NCBI RefSeq assembly: GCF_004664715.2
Contig: NC_051075.1
Location: 27,274,715 to 27,338,714, forward strand
Source: Peromyscus leucopus
Lineage: Eukaryota > Chordata > Mammalia > Rodentia > Cricetidae
Length of the DNA: 64,000 nucleotides
Reading direction: 5' to 3'
The translations under genes and the position numbers were made by a program. Positions 13,801 to 28,800 of this stretch are shown here, piece by piece; positions within the stretch are counted from its first letter, which is position 1; every line of letters starts with the position of its first letter. The notes beneath the pieces were generated by a model that made no database searches, had not been told where the DNA came from, and saw only the letters and a list, made by a program, of their open reading frames with translations.

Positions 13801-16800
13801 GGTCTCTCTATGTAGTCCTTGCTGTCCTAGAGCTGGATATGTAAACCAGGCTGGACTTCAACGCACAGAGATCACCTGTCTATGTCCAAGAGGGCTAGTA
13901 TTAAAGGCACCGACACACCTAGCTTTGTTTTTATTTTTATTTTTCTATGCTTTTAAATATCTGGTCTGCTTCTGAACTATGTCTGCTTTCTCTCCTCTGA
14001 GTGGCAATGGGGACTGAGACCTCAGGAGCTATCTTCTACTAAGACCCCTATGTAAAAGATACAGATCCCAACAGATGTACAAATGTGCAGTACAGAAACA
14101 CAAGAAATATAAAGGAAATTTGAATGCTATGAAAGTTCATTCCTCAATAACCCAATCAAATGATACTGAAATGGTCAAATTTGTTAAAGAATTAAAGCAC
14201 TTAAGTTAAAAATGACCAAGACTGAAAAGAAGATTCAAATAGGCCTAAGGAAGTCAATTCAAGACTAGGATGAAAAATTAAACAACTTGTATAAGAGATT
14301 CAGCAAAGGTAGATTCTAAAAACTACTCAAAACTACTCCTCCCTCATGGAAACTCTGGAAATAAAAGTTCAGCAAAAGCAAAAACAAAACAAATTTGACC
14401 CGGTGGACTGCATACCATATGGACCCAGGGGATAGCACACTAGATCAAGCAGGAAAAGAGTACTGTCAGGAAAAGGCAAACAAATCCCCCAACACATTTA
14501 ATGAAATTACAAGCAGAAAGTCCCCAAATCTAGGAGAAGTTGTAGCCATCCAAGATCAGAAAACATCTAGAACTTCCAACATGACCAGGAAAGAACCTCT
14601 CCCTGTGAAGAATTCAGACCAAAGAGAGAATATTCAAAGTTGCAAAAGAAAGGAACCAAGTTACTTACGAAGGCAAACATATCAGTATTAGGTCAGACCT
14701 CTCAGAAGAAACAGTAAAAGCCAAGAAAGTACAGGATGATGTGCTTCTAGCCTTGAGAGTAAATAACTAACTACAAGCCAAGGTTTCTACATCCAGCAAC
14801 GTTATCCATTATCCCTTAAATGGATGTGTAGCTAGAGTTTTCCTGCCTTGCCCACAGTCAGGACAAATTTTTGTCACCCGCCAGTCCCACAGCTGCTCAG
14901 ACCCAACCAAGTAAACACAGAGACTTATATTGCTTACAAACTGTATGGCCGTGGCAGACTTCTTGCTAACTGTTCTTATAGCTTAAATTAATCCATTTCC
15001 ATAAATCTATACCTTGCCACATGGCTCGTGGCTTACCAGCATCTTCACATGCTGTTTGTCCTGGCGGCAGCTGGCAGTGACTCCTTCTGCCTTCCTGTGG
15101 CTTGCTAATAGCTCTGACCCCTGGGCAACTTTATTTATTAACATACAAATAACATTTTAATACAAATAAAATATCACCATATGGATGGATTAAACAGACT
15201 CCAGGATAAGCATAAACTAAGCATTTCCTGATCTCTAAGCCAGCACCACAAAAACATGTAGCTTTTTCAGACTGCTTTACTTAGCAACACACTTTGAGGC
15301 TTTCATATCTTCATAGTTTAAGAGCTCATACTTCTGAGCAATGAATGATATTTGATTGTCTAGACTGCCAGTTTATTCTTTCACTTATTGATTGCTTCCA
15401 AGTTTTGGCAATCATTAATACAGGTGCTATAAATATCCTTATGAAGGTTTTTGTGTGGACACACATTATATACCAAGAGGTAACGATGCAAGACAACACA
15501 TGAGTTTGTATAGTTTTGAAAAAAAAGTGTTTTTTTCTCTTGAAAGTCAGTTTTTATTAGTAAAATTACATAGTGGATTTAATACATTTATGTAGTGTGT
15601 TTTGATCCATTATCCTTTTCTTATTTCCTTTCCACTCATATTAATTCCTTTCCTCTTCCCAACTAATCCCCCACCACCTTTTCTGAAGTAACTCAGTGAG
15701 TTTCATTAGGGTTGTTTAAAGGAACAAGCTGAGGAGTTGTTTGGAGCAGAGGGGTTGTTTAAGAGTCATATGAGAACCTTCTTAGTGGTTACCATTAAAT
15801 GTACATAAGCCCTCAGGGTGAAATGTAGCCCAGCAGTTCTTCCCCTTCTATGACAGGATGCTCACAGGCCCAGTCTTGTGCAAGTAATCATAGCTGTGAG
15901 TTAAGGAATGCAACAGCAAGGTCATGTCCATGAGTGGTACATATCACTTACCTATTCCTCTGGCCCTTACATTCTTTCCATCCCTTTTTCTGCGACACTC
16001 CTGAGTCGTACAGGATTCTTATATAGATGTCTCATATTCATTCATTCATTCATTCATTCATTCATTCATTCATTCATTCATTCATTCCCAAGACAGGGTT
16101 TAACCCTGGCTGTCCTGGAACTCGCTCTGTAGACCAGGTTGGCTTCGAACTCACAGATCCACCTACCTCTGCCCCTTGAGTGCTAGGATTAATGGCGTGC
16201 ATCACCCCTGCCTGGCTGGATGTCTCATTTATGGCTGAGCATTCAGATGGCATTTATTCTCATCACTCTGACTAGTTATGAGCCTCAGCAGGACTGCTGC
16301 CCACTACAAAAGAAGTGTCTCATACCAAAGCCCACAGCAGCACTAACTTGTGGACATATGCACAGTACTCCGAACAACAATTCGAAGGCATATTACCTGG
16401 CCATACCTTCACATTTCCATTACTGATGAATGTGAATCTTGTTGCTCTTACTATCATCCAAATGCTGTTACAGCTCTGAGCTAAAACTATCCATTCTAGG
16501 TGTACAGTGGCATCTCACTGTTTTATTTGTATTTCCCTGAGGACATATGGAATGAACAGCGTTTCTTAAGTTTACGTGCAACCCACATGTCTTTTTTGGT
16601 GAGGTGTCTGCCTGATCTTTGGCCTGATTTTCAGCTGGGCTGTTTTCTTGTTCAATTCTCAGACGACTTCTTATACTCTGCGGGAAGGTTTCTCCTGTGA
16701 AATCTGCTCACAGACTTATGAAGGCACATTTTATGTGATGGCCTTATAAAGATTTCTCTTCACTCTGGATTCAGTTGGGTTACAATCATGTTGGTGTAGA

Positions 16801-19800
16801 CCACTTGGGGCTCATTCTGACTGGTATTCATTCTTTGGGCTCCATGAATCTGGACATCAGTTCCCCTTCTCAGAGTTGGGAAGTGCTGTAACTGCCCTGC
16901 TGCTGCTTTCACCACTTGCATCTATCTGCGGGTTGATGGAGTCACACCATTCTAGGTCCTCTTCATTTCAATTAATTTTTCTTTTGCTCCTCTAACTTAA
17001 TAAATTTCAAATCATCTTTAAGCTCACTGATCCATTTGCTTGATCATGTCTGCTATTGACTTCACAGATAATTTTCACTCTAATTATTATATTTTTTTAG
17101 CTGTAACCTTTCTCTTTGGTTATTAAAGATTATTCCTCACCCTTTATAGTATCAATTTATTCATGTATGGACTTCTTGATTTGGTTTAGTACTTTCCCTC
17201 CCTTCTTTCTGAGACAGTTATTAGCTAGCCTAGACTGGTATTAAATTTACTATGTAGCCTAGGCTGGCCTTAAATTTGTGATCTACCTGCCTAAGCCTCC
17301 TGAGTGCTGAAATGAAAGGTTGTGCCGTTCATTATGTCTAGTTCAAGTTGTATGTATGTGTGCATGTGTGCATGTGTGCACCTTATTTTTTGTAACTTAC
17401 TGAGCTTCAAGATGATTTGAATTCTTTGCAAGCAATTAATAAAATTTCATTTCTTCTGAGTTGATTACTATAACTTTATTTTCTTTAGACTGAGTCTTGT
17501 CATGTCTTGATTTGTTCACATTATTTACATAGTAGTTGGGCCTTATCTGTAGGAAAATATGTTCTAAGACCTTCGACCCTCACCAGAGGCGGTGACCATG
17601 AATACACCAAACTTTGCATAGACTGTTTTTATACATGTACATATTGATGAAAAAGTTAAATTTTAAATGAAACACAGTAAGAAATTACAACCAGCCGGGC
17701 GGTGGTGGTGCATGCCTTTAATCCCAGCACTTGGGAGGCAGAGGCAGGAGGATTTTTGTAAGTTTGAGGCCAGTCTGGTCTATAGAGTGAGATCCAGGAA
17801 AGGCACAAAGCTACACAGAGAAACCCTGTCTCAAAAAATAATTAAAAAAAAATTACCACTAATAATGAAAGAGAACAATTACAGTAAACAGCAAAGAAAG
17901 TGGCAAATGTGGTCTCTTTTCAAGTGTAGTTATTTTACTGTTTTTGAGAGCTCTTGGGTTCTTCATCCTGTCAGCTTTTCTTGACTTCATAATATGCTTG
18001 GCAATACTGCTTCATAGCTTCAGAGTTCATCTGTCCTCCCATATTTTATGCCTTGGTGCTTTTATTCTTTGGTATATTTATGAAACTGTGCTCTACTGGG
18101 AACTGCAATGTTTAATCTTGATTATCAACCTGATGAGATGTAGAATCATCACAGGAACATACTTCTGGGTGTGTGCTGGAAAGATTTAACTGAGCAGGGA
18201 AGCCCCACCCTGAGCCAGGGAGGTGCTGGGCTGGGCTGGGCTGCTCGACTGAAGGGGAGAAGATGAGTTGACCACCACCATTGGTCTCTTGACACTGGAC
18301 ACAATGTGATGACCAGCACTTCTCGCTCCTCTTGTCAATCTCCCTGCTATGCAGAACTGTACCCTCTCAAACGAAGTCAGAAATACCCTTTTCCCATAAG
18401 TTGTTATTGTCAGATATTTGATAACAGCAACAAATAAAGTATAGGCATCAGAAAGACTGGCTTAAGACTACAGCATTTCTCTTAATTAGCATCTTCATTT
18501 TGATAGGAATGTGGCAAAAGCTTATTCACTGGCAGGTAGCTTCTCCTGCAACTGATATTTTTCAGATCAAATCTATTCCTGAACCTGAGTGCTTCCAGTC
18601 AGTGCCTTATTTACAATAGGGCATCCCTTGCTCAAGTCTTTGCTTAATACTGTCTTTCTTTTGGGGGTGGTGGAGATCAGAGGGTGGGCATTCAAGACAG
18701 GGTTTCATTGTTTAACTCTGGCTGTCCTGGAACTCACTTTAGACCAGGCTGGCCTCAAACTCAGAGATCTGCCTGCTCTGCTGGGATTAAAGGTGTGTAC
18801 CACCACCTCCCAGCTGTATAACGCTTTCTTAATGTCAACTGGGAAGATGTTTTTGGTTCATGTTTTCCACTCATAAATTTAGTACTCTTTTCATTTTAAC
18901 TAGGCACTAATCACATACAGTGGCTGCAACTTCTGCAGTATGAGGTACTTACAGAACACTATTTTTTTTTTCTTCTCCACAATTTCAGATAATAGTTCTG
19001 TTTGTAGTATAGATCCTCCCAACCTTGGCACGTGACTGTTTTCTTTCCTTAAGAATTTAACCTTTTCACTTAATCCTAGCACTCAGGGAGCAGAACAGGT
19101 GAATTCAAGGCCAGTCGGTTTACAAAGGAGTTCCAGGCTATTGTGGGTACAAAGTGAGAACCTGTTTCAAAAAACCAAAATAACTTAATCTTTGCATTTG
19201 AAAGAATTTGAAGGCTTTTCTGTAGCATTTCTGAACTGCTGGTATCACTACTCCTGTGCTTGTGCTTGAGGTTGTTATTAAGTAAAGTATAGGTTACTTA
19301 AACTTCAGCATAGTGGTGCTTAATCAGTCAATCTGATAACGGCAGTGCCTACTGAGTGACTAAGAGGTGGGCAGCACACACAGTATCGATATGTTGGACA
19401 AAGGGATGAATCATGTCCTAGGGCCAGAATGCAGTAGTATAAAATTTCATTATTCTATTCAAAATTTCATGTGATTTTAAACATGTTTGAAATTTCCCAT
19501 ATGGTATTTTTAGATGATGGCTGATGGGTAACTGAATACCAGAAAATACCAGATAGCAAAGTATGATCATGTTGATGTCTGTGCATTTAAAAAAACAGTA
19601 CTTTTACTCCAATCTCACAGATTATTAGAGACGCTTATCCTTCTTCTCTGGTACTAGGTGTCCTGGGCATCTATCTAGGCTCTAGAGGTCTTCTGTACTC
19701 AATATGAAGCAAGTGGAAACTAGCCATTTGGGGATCATACTGAAAGGTAGGGTAAGGGCTTACTTCATCTCTTCCCACTTCTGAGCCTTTGTAAAACTGT

Positions 19801-22800
19801 CAGCTTTAAGAGGAAGGTCACTTCTATTGCTCTTTGTTGTCCCAAGGGTCTATGTTCTACTAAGACTTTCTGTAGTGGTATGAGGCAGGAAAGAAACTGG
19901 CTCCTTAGGTGAAAATAAAAGGCTTCTTACAAAACCAGATGGCCAGGAATACCATCCACTGTATCCCTTACTACTGCAGAAGCCCCAGGAGGCCAAAGAC
20001 ACAGACACAGACACACAGACACACAGATGCTATTGTGCTCTTCTTATGCACAGGAGCATAAATTTCTCAGCTCTGTGCTTGTTTATGGTACTGAAACTTC
20101 TTAAGTGGATTCTGGCCTTTTACTACATATATTTTATCTGACTATTACCTTCAATGTTTCTGTGGGAAAACAATGGTTTGATTTATTATTTCATTATCTT
20201 GTTCTCATAACAAAATTTTTCAATGTACATATTGATGAAAAAGGTATAAAATTATATAGAAGCACTACAATTTTGCAAAAAGATGCATACATTTATCCTA
20301 TTTGGTGAGTTTGTTTTATTTTTTCTGTAGTTTTCAATTTTTCTATTTTTACCAACCCATTCCTTGGGAATTCAGAAAAAATTAAAATAACTGCGCAGTT
20401 TTGAGTTTTATAAGAACTTAATTAACTATCATAGTAAAATTTATCTAGTTAACATACTGAGACTCTTCGGAAGATTTCTAGTTTCAGGTTCAGCTAGCTA
20501 TACTGTATTTTCAATGTCCTATCACTAAAACTGCAATGGAACAAAAATTCTTTCTAACTGTGGCATTAAAGTGTTAACCATCTTTTTACAGTAAAACCAC
20601 TAACACATCCACCAACTGGTTCCTTATAGACAGGAGAAAAGCGAGGTATGTGGAACCACCCAATCCGGGAAAAACACTATCATGCACAGATTAGAGTCAC
20701 TTGCAGCCGCAGCCATCAAGAAAGCACAGAGCTAAATGAAGCTCAGGTAGTGAAGCGCCCGGGCACAAGCATGAGACCCTGAGCTGGAGGCCCAGCAACC
20801 ACTTCATAAATAAACAGGCATATGAGGTGGAGACACACCAATCAATCCCTGAAGCTACTAAGTCAGCCTAGTCTAATGATGTGAGTGCAGGTCAAGAGAG
20901 AGACCTTATTTCAAAAAGCAAGGTGGATGTCCTCTAAAGAATAACGCCTACGGCTGACTTCTGGTTTCAACATGCACACACATCATCCACATATAGTGCC
21001 CATGATGTGCATGTCAGAAAAAGAAGATTTTTCTCCTTTAGTATAAGAATTTCCTTATTACAGTTTTTAACAGTCTATAAAAAGTACAGATTAGCAAATA
21101 AAATTGGGTAATTCTTCAAAAATAATATAACGAACGATCTATGTGCTCAGGAAACACTCCTCAAGGTCCAGCTTCAGGTTGTAGATGGAACTTTAAACAA
21201 TTGATACTCAAAGCTTCCGAGAGCTTGGGTATGATGGCCTGCTTCTATTTTACAGTTCAGTACTGAGGCACTCCATCCATGACAATACTTTGGTATTTGA
21301 TGTAATCAAATGGACTAGTATAGAAACACAAAATGCAGTGGCCTTGAAATTAAAATTTAATACAGCTGGGGCTAATTATCTATAGAAACAAGGAATAAAA
21401 GAGAAGCTGGCTAAAGTCTCAATACAGAATATAGACTGCCCTTGAACCTGAGTGATCTTCCTGCCTTCGGAGATTATATGAGTACTGTGCATTATCACAT
21501 CTAGCTATGAGTTCTTTAAAAAATACCATCATAAAAAGTAAATCAGGTACATTTTGGACTTACCAAAATAGGAAAGATAATGGAATATTTTCTCTGAGTC
21601 TGTGAAATGCAAATAGACTAGACACTGTTGAGGTATTTATTGTTTGTATATATTGTACATAGTTACTGTACTTACTGTATATAGTTTTTCTTATATTATA
21701 GTTTTTCTTTTTTCTTATTAGAATAAAAGGGGGAAATGCGGTGATATTTTATTTGTGATAAAATGTGATGTTTTATTTGTATGTTAACTGGAGATCAGAG
21801 GTCAAACAGCCATTAAGCACAAGTCTGGCGGTGGTAGCACACACCCTTAATCTGATCACATGGCAGGCAGAGTCTCTGTGTGGTCAAGGACACAGCCAAG
21901 CGTGGTGACACGAACCTTTAATTCCAGTACCAACCATAGAGACCTGGAGGTCTGTATAGACAGGCAGTGATGAGGAAGTCATGTGGCTGGGCTTAGAGCC
22001 AATGAGAAGGCAGAACAGAAAGGCAATAAAAACACAAGTCAGGCAGGGAAAAGCTCTCTCTGGGGAAGCTACTGCTGATGGTAAGCTAAAGCTAGTTGTG
22101 GCTATTGCTCTGATCTCTTTGACTATTTCCTCTGTATTTGGCTCTGTGTTTTTTATTTACTAAGACTGTTTAGAATTTCGTCTACATAAAAAGGCTAAAC
22201 CTTTGCCAATAATGAAAGAGAGGTTATAAATACAGTATTTGTTCTTGTTGATAAATGTTAAAATGATGTACATAAATGCATAACATTCTTTTTGAACTCC
22301 ATTTTTCTAAGTTCAGTTCAACTTGAAATGTTTTTGCATTCACATAACATTCTTAAATAAAGATAATGCACTCTGATCACCCCATCATTCTGTCTTATCT
22401 CCTTTCCTCTTCCACTAGGCTCCTTCTTTTCCTAACAAGTTCTTTTCATACCTTCACTTTTTTATTTCGTTTCTGTGGTCACTGAATTTAACTAGGGCTG
22501 CTTACATGAGCATGGGTAGGGTGAATCAACATTTTAATGGCATTTAATTAATTTAAAATCTAAATAGATTTATATGGCCAGTGGCACCATACTGGACAGA
22601 CAGAACATTAGAGCCAGAGAATAGGCCCTAGCCTAAAATAGTGGTTTTTATTAAGTTTTACTAGGATTCATTAATTAAAATTTCCCTGAATTTGTGAGCT
22701 CTACCTAAGAATTTCTATTATCCTCAAATCTCAAAATTAGGATTGTATTTAAATACAACTAACAAAAGTATGATTTAATATGCTACTAAAAGATAATTTT

Positions 22801-25800
22801 AACACTATTAAGGATGAGAAAACTGAGTCTTACAAAGAAATAATGAAAAATATTTGTTTTTTTTCTTTTATGATTCACATCTAATTAGCAAGTCCTGGGC
22901 TGTACTTTTTTCCAACTCCACTGTGCTGACTATGAGTAAACATTTTGTTTAGATTCTTTCCTGGTTCCATGATCCAGCTACCAGAGTAATTAACTTAAAA
23001 TACATATTAAGTCACACATCTATCTATCTATCCATCCATCCATCCATCCATCCATCCATCCATCCATCTATATATCTTTAAAACAGGGTTTTTCACATAG
23101 CCCATGCTAGCCTCAAACTCACTATTTAGACAGGGCTGGCTTTAAACTCCTAGTCCTTCTGCCTCCATCTACCAAGTGCTAGGAATACAGGAATGTGCTA
23201 CCATGCCTAGCTTAGATCACATTACTCGGCTCTAAGTTTTTCTTGTTTTCCATTAGCATATATTATACATCATGGGTTTCATCGAGACGTGTGTATTTAT
23301 TTCAATCATGTTCACACCCCATTATACTTGGTTTCCCTCACTTATGCTCATCCCTTCTTCCCAACTGGTCTCCTTTCATTCTCCTATCTTTGTCTTTGAT
23401 GATCTAATGACTTCAATAGGGTTGCACACAGGAGGACTTGGCAGGAGGAGTTGTTTGCAGGAAGGAGTATGGGCACATTACCAGAAGCTGCAACATTCAA
23501 GTAAATCCCTCTCCCTCCTCCAGCAACCTTTAACTGCTCATAAATCCTCAAGGACTGTGGGGCCTTGCAAGCACCTCCCTCCTCCATGACTTGTCCCTAA
23601 AAATGTTGTCAAAGACCTCTGTTCTTATACTGGGTGGCCAGTAGTGGCGCACACCTTTAATCCCAGCAGAGGGAGGCAGAGACAGGCGAATCTCTGTGAG
23701 TTCAAGTCCAGCCTGGGCTACAAAGTGAATTCTAGGACAAGCTCCAAAGCCGCATGGAGAACCTGTCTCAAAAAACAAAACAAAACAAAAACAAACAAAC
23801 CAAGACCTCTGTTCTTGTAGTACTGTTGTGGTGGTTTGAATGAGAATGGCACCCCCAACAACCTTATATATTTTTCAGGCTTAGTCCCCAGCTGATGATC
23901 TGTTTGGGGAGGTTTAGAGAGGCCTTGTTGGTGGAGGTATGCTGCTGGAGGTGGGTTTTGAGGTTTCAAAAGCCAAAGCCAGGCCCAGCATCTCTCTCTT
24001 GCTGCCTGCTGCCTGTGGATCAGGTGTAGAACTCTCATCTACCTTTTCAGGACCATGCCTGCCTGCCATGATGACAATTGACTAACCCTCTGAAACTGTA
24101 AGCAGGCCCCCAGTTAAATGCTTTCTTTTATAAGAGTTGCCTTGGTCAGGGTATCTTTTCATATCGATAAGTGATTAAGACAATTGTAAAGGTGATTCCA
24201 CAAGCTCATATAACCCCATCTTTCTTCTCCCTGCCTCTCAGTTTTTTCTGACATGACTCAGTTATTCATTTGCCCTGGTTGTCACTCTTTCCAGCCCAAA
24301 AATCCTGTCAGGTTCAGGCCATGGAACTAATTGCTCTTTGTACTTAGAATGTTATTTGCTCTGAGATGCTCACGGCAACTCATCATTCACCATACAGCTA
24401 TAAATGCCCTCTCCAAAGAGGTCTTGTGTACCACCCTATCTACTGTTGTAACTTAAGTCACTATTATAATCTCCTTTTGCAAACTAGTCACCATGTGTGT
24501 GGATGTGAGTGTATGTGTGTAAAGGTCACACTGTTTTTTAAGAAAAGGTTATCTCATTGAGACCTGTGCTCATCCATTAAGGCTAGACCTGCTGACCAGG
24601 GAGCCCCAGGGATTTGCCTGACTCTACCTTCCCAACACTGGGATTACAAGTGTGGGTCTCACCATTCCTGTTTTTTCATGTGGGTGCTGGGGATTGAACT
24701 CAAGTCCTCATGCACACATGGCAACCAACTGAGCCCTTTCCCCATCCCAAACTCCTTTTGTTATTAGATTTTCACTTCATTTGCATAACCTGAAGAAATC
24801 TTTTATTTGGGTATTGTCTCCCTAGAAAGTAGATGTCATAAGAACAATGAGTTTGTCTACACCCTCTGGCACATAGTAGGCTCTCAATATTCAGAAATAA
24901 AAAGCCCGGGCGGAGGTGGCATATGCCTTTAATCCCAGCGCTCGAGAGGCCAGCCTGGGCTACAGAGCGAGGTCCAGGACTGGCACCAAAACTACATGGA
25001 GAATCCCTGTCTCAAAAACCAAAAAAGAAAAACAAAACAAAACAAAACAAACAAACAAACCCCCAAACAACAAAAACCAAAACCCTGTATATTCTTCAGT
25101 TATCAGTTTAGGTCTCAAGTTAGGAGAACTCTTCCAAGGCTGCCTCAAGAATGACACTACATTAAAATGGACTTAATTACCCTGTCTTGGAAAAAAAAAA
25201 TGGACTTAATTATTTCACTCAAGTTTCTCAGTGGTTTAAGTCAGATTTTTCCCCCTATGAGTTTTATCAGTTGCTCAAGAAACATAAAATTATACCATGC
25301 CCTAGAGAGCAATTCCCTTTCACAGCAGCCCTCTCAGCAAGTTTGAGTAGCCTCTATTCTCAGTGGTCTTTAGGTTGTCTTTGGGGAACCCCATTACTGT
25401 GTCAGTTTTAGGGTAGGAGCCTGTCGGGAATGCACAGACTCACCTGTCTTATCTATGAGCACTACTTCGTGGGCAGTATGAATTGGTCAGTCTCCACATT
25501 TTTTTTTTTTTTTTTAAATCTACAAAACGAACTTTTTAAAGCAGGTAATAATTAGTGAGCTCATAAAAATGAAAGCTGTCTCATATGGTATTTTGTCAGT
25601 TGCTGGGAGACATTTTCTTTCAAGATAAGTAAGATTTGCGATAACAGATAATAGGCTCACTCATTAACAAGACTCTCTTCAGGAGCATTCCCAGAATCGC
25701 ATGCATCCTAGGCAAGTGCAGTTCTTTTACAGTAGATGCGGACATATTAATATCATCTAGTTGATGTTTTTATCTTCCATTTGTTCACAGTTGATATGAG

Positions 25801-28800
25801 CTTTTCTGAACTGGGATGTTAGTTTTTTCTTAAGATTCAGCATTGCACCAGGCCAGAGTTTTGTCTGGGTTTGGTTCTTCACAGTTTTAGCTTTTGTCTC
25901 TCCTTACTAGTTTGTTTTTATGTTTTGTTTTATTTCTTGTTTGTTTGGTTTAATCGCTGAGTGCTGGGACTAAAGGCGTGCACCACCACTTAAATCCATA
26001 GTTTTTGATCACAGAATCACAAATGTCACTAAAAACACAAATACAAAAAAAAAAAAAAAAAAAAAAAAATTACAGGCTTTACTAAACTTGGTAAACTTGG
26101 GTAACTAAAGTTAGTGAGTAAGAAACTTAGTTTAATGCAGGATAGTAGTAGCACAGGACTTTAACCCCAAGGGGAGACAGACACAGATGGATCTCTTGAA
26201 TTCTATGCCAGACTAGTCTACACAGTGAGTTCTAGGACAGGTCAGGGCTACATAGAGAAACCCTGTCGGAAGGAAGGAAGGAAGGAAGGAAGGAAGGAAG
26301 GAAGGAAGGAAGGAAGGAAGGAAGAACACGAACCACCAGGGCCCATTTTTCTTGATCCCAGCACTACTTAGGCTGGCAGGTCTGCAAGAGAACAACTGAG
26401 AAACAAAGAAAACAGAAAACAAAAACAGCAAACAAGGAGCAGAACTAATGGCCTCAATAATGGCTACATTCAGGCTCACAAATTTTGAGGTATCTTCAAA
26501 AAGGGCTAGATGAATTTCAGGAGGCAAATAAATGTTGCACAGAGCCATTCCTGAAAAGTAGGTACTACACCAGCTTGAGGGGGGTCGCAAAATGCGAAAA
26601 AGGCTTAGCTGGCATGCTACTGTTTACAACTGAAGTTCATTGACCTTCAGAGTTATCCTTAATCTCCAAGGTGTCGTACATTCTCAATGTTTTTTGAAAA
26701 AAGTTACCATACATTACCTTCTGAGGAATCCAACCACATGGCTACAGTTCCTAGACTTAGAATAATGTTTGTCAAGGCTGGCCGTATTGGGCTCTCAATC
26801 CCCATTGGCATCAGAAGGGGAGAGTTTTTTACGAATGCCCAATAGGTCTCTGCCATGTTGGAAGGAAGGAAGGAAGGAAGGAAGGAAGGAAGGAAGGAAG
26901 GAAGGACGGGAGGGAGGGAGGGAGGGAGGGAAGGAAGGAGGGAGAGAGGGAGAGAGGGAGGGAGGGAAGGAAGGAAAGAAACTGAGTTTAAAATAGTTTT
27001 AATCTGCTAAAGCTTAAAAGAAAAGTCCCATTTATATTTTACCATTTGAATACTTCCAGTATCAGAGTATTTAGACATTTCCAAAAATAAAGATGACATT
27101 AACTCAAAATATATAAACACAACTTTTCTTTCTTCTTTTGAGAGAAAGAGTCTTGTGTATCCCACCCTGGCCTTAAACTAGCTATACAAACAAGGCTGAC
27201 CTTGAACTTGGATCCTTTTGCCTCTTCCAAGTGTTGAAGTACAGGTGTGCGCTACCACTGCCGATTTAAGTGGTGTTGGGGACTGAACCCAGGACTTCCT
27301 GTATGTCAGAAAAATACTTAGCAAAGCTACACCCCAATCCAACAAAATTTTAGTTGAAGAGAAATAGCACAGAGTACAAACAATATACATACATATATAT
27401 ACATATATATTGAATATGCTATCCAAGCAGCACAACGTACAGTTCCATCACTACAGCAGATGAAAAGAAAACCTTACACTCACAGATGACTGATAGCTGT
27501 CAGCAGAGAAGTGATTAGTGGACCCAGAAGAACAGACACATGTGGCCTCACAAACAAGTGCATTAGGAGAGAAGCTTACATGGTAAGGGTGAAAGAGAAA
27601 AAGAGGAAGACAAAATGTGGTATGTTACTATTGTGTACACGCTATGTATCCCTGCATAAATCATTAAAATACCTAAAAGAGCTGTGAGAAGTGGTGCTTC
27701 CTTGAATCAAAGCTGCCTCCCCACCCCCACGGCCCCTTTGCAGGGTTCCAGCTATGTTCAACTCTGACACGAAGCCTCCAACCTAGGTAAGAACATTTTT
27801 AGCCTTAATAGCCTATCTTGACAAAAATCAAAGCAAGTAAGTGGAATGGCTTAATGTGAAAAGCTTAGGAAACAGGCCCCTGGAATAACAGAGCCATGTT
27901 CCATCAACAATTTTTTTTTAAAATATTGTTTCTTGGGACAGAGTTTCACAAAACCCAGGGTGGTCTTGATCTTGTTGTTCAGCAGAGGATGACCTTGAAC
28001 TCCTGATCTCCCTGTCTCTAGCTCCCAAGTACTGAGATTCCAGATCTGTATCATGCCTGGCTTCCACATGATACACTATGCTATACCTCTTGATTGAGAC
28101 ATAGATTATGAAAAAAAAATGTAATCCATACATAGACATATATGGCCTAGCATTAACCACAACCTGCTCTCAACTCTTTTTTTTTTTTTTTCCAAGCCAG
28201 TTTGTCTGTGTAGCTCTGGAGCCTGTCCTGGAACTAGAGCTGCAGACCAGGCTGGCCTCAAACTCAGAGATCCGTCTGCCTCTGCCTCCCAAGTGCTGGG
28301 ATTAAAATTCTCAACACTATTTAACATAATGATGGTGTGATTATTTATTGTGAAAGGAAGAGCACTGCTCTTAGAGAAAAACAATGCCATTTGACAATGT
28401 GTACATCACTTGATCTATTAAGTACTCGTTTCCGGTCTGTAAAGTGGGACAATACTTTCTACCCTGACTCCGACAGTGTCAGAGAGTCAAATCAGAAAAA
28501 CACTTAAGTGTTTGTAAACTGTTACAATTGCATCTATGTAAGGTTCTCTCTCCCCCCCACCCTCCAACTTTCTCCCAAATTAAGTGTTGTGAGGTTGGAA
28601 TAAATATTCAGATATAGAAAATATAAATATGGTTTGAAGGACACTAGGCTTTCATAGGACAATAGAGAAATATTGATTAGGATATAGTCTGTCCTGGGGT
28701 CCGAATATGCGTTATAAGCTCTAGGTGGAATTATAGTAAAGTCCTGATGCAAAATGACAGTCTCATACTTACTCCCCACCCCACCCCGCCAGACTCTGGC

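Noticed and set aside
14395..14691. 98-codon plus-strand frame
   Set aside because: Lies within a HAL1/L1 first-ORF remnant and is terminated by an LTR insertion; a relic, not a gene.
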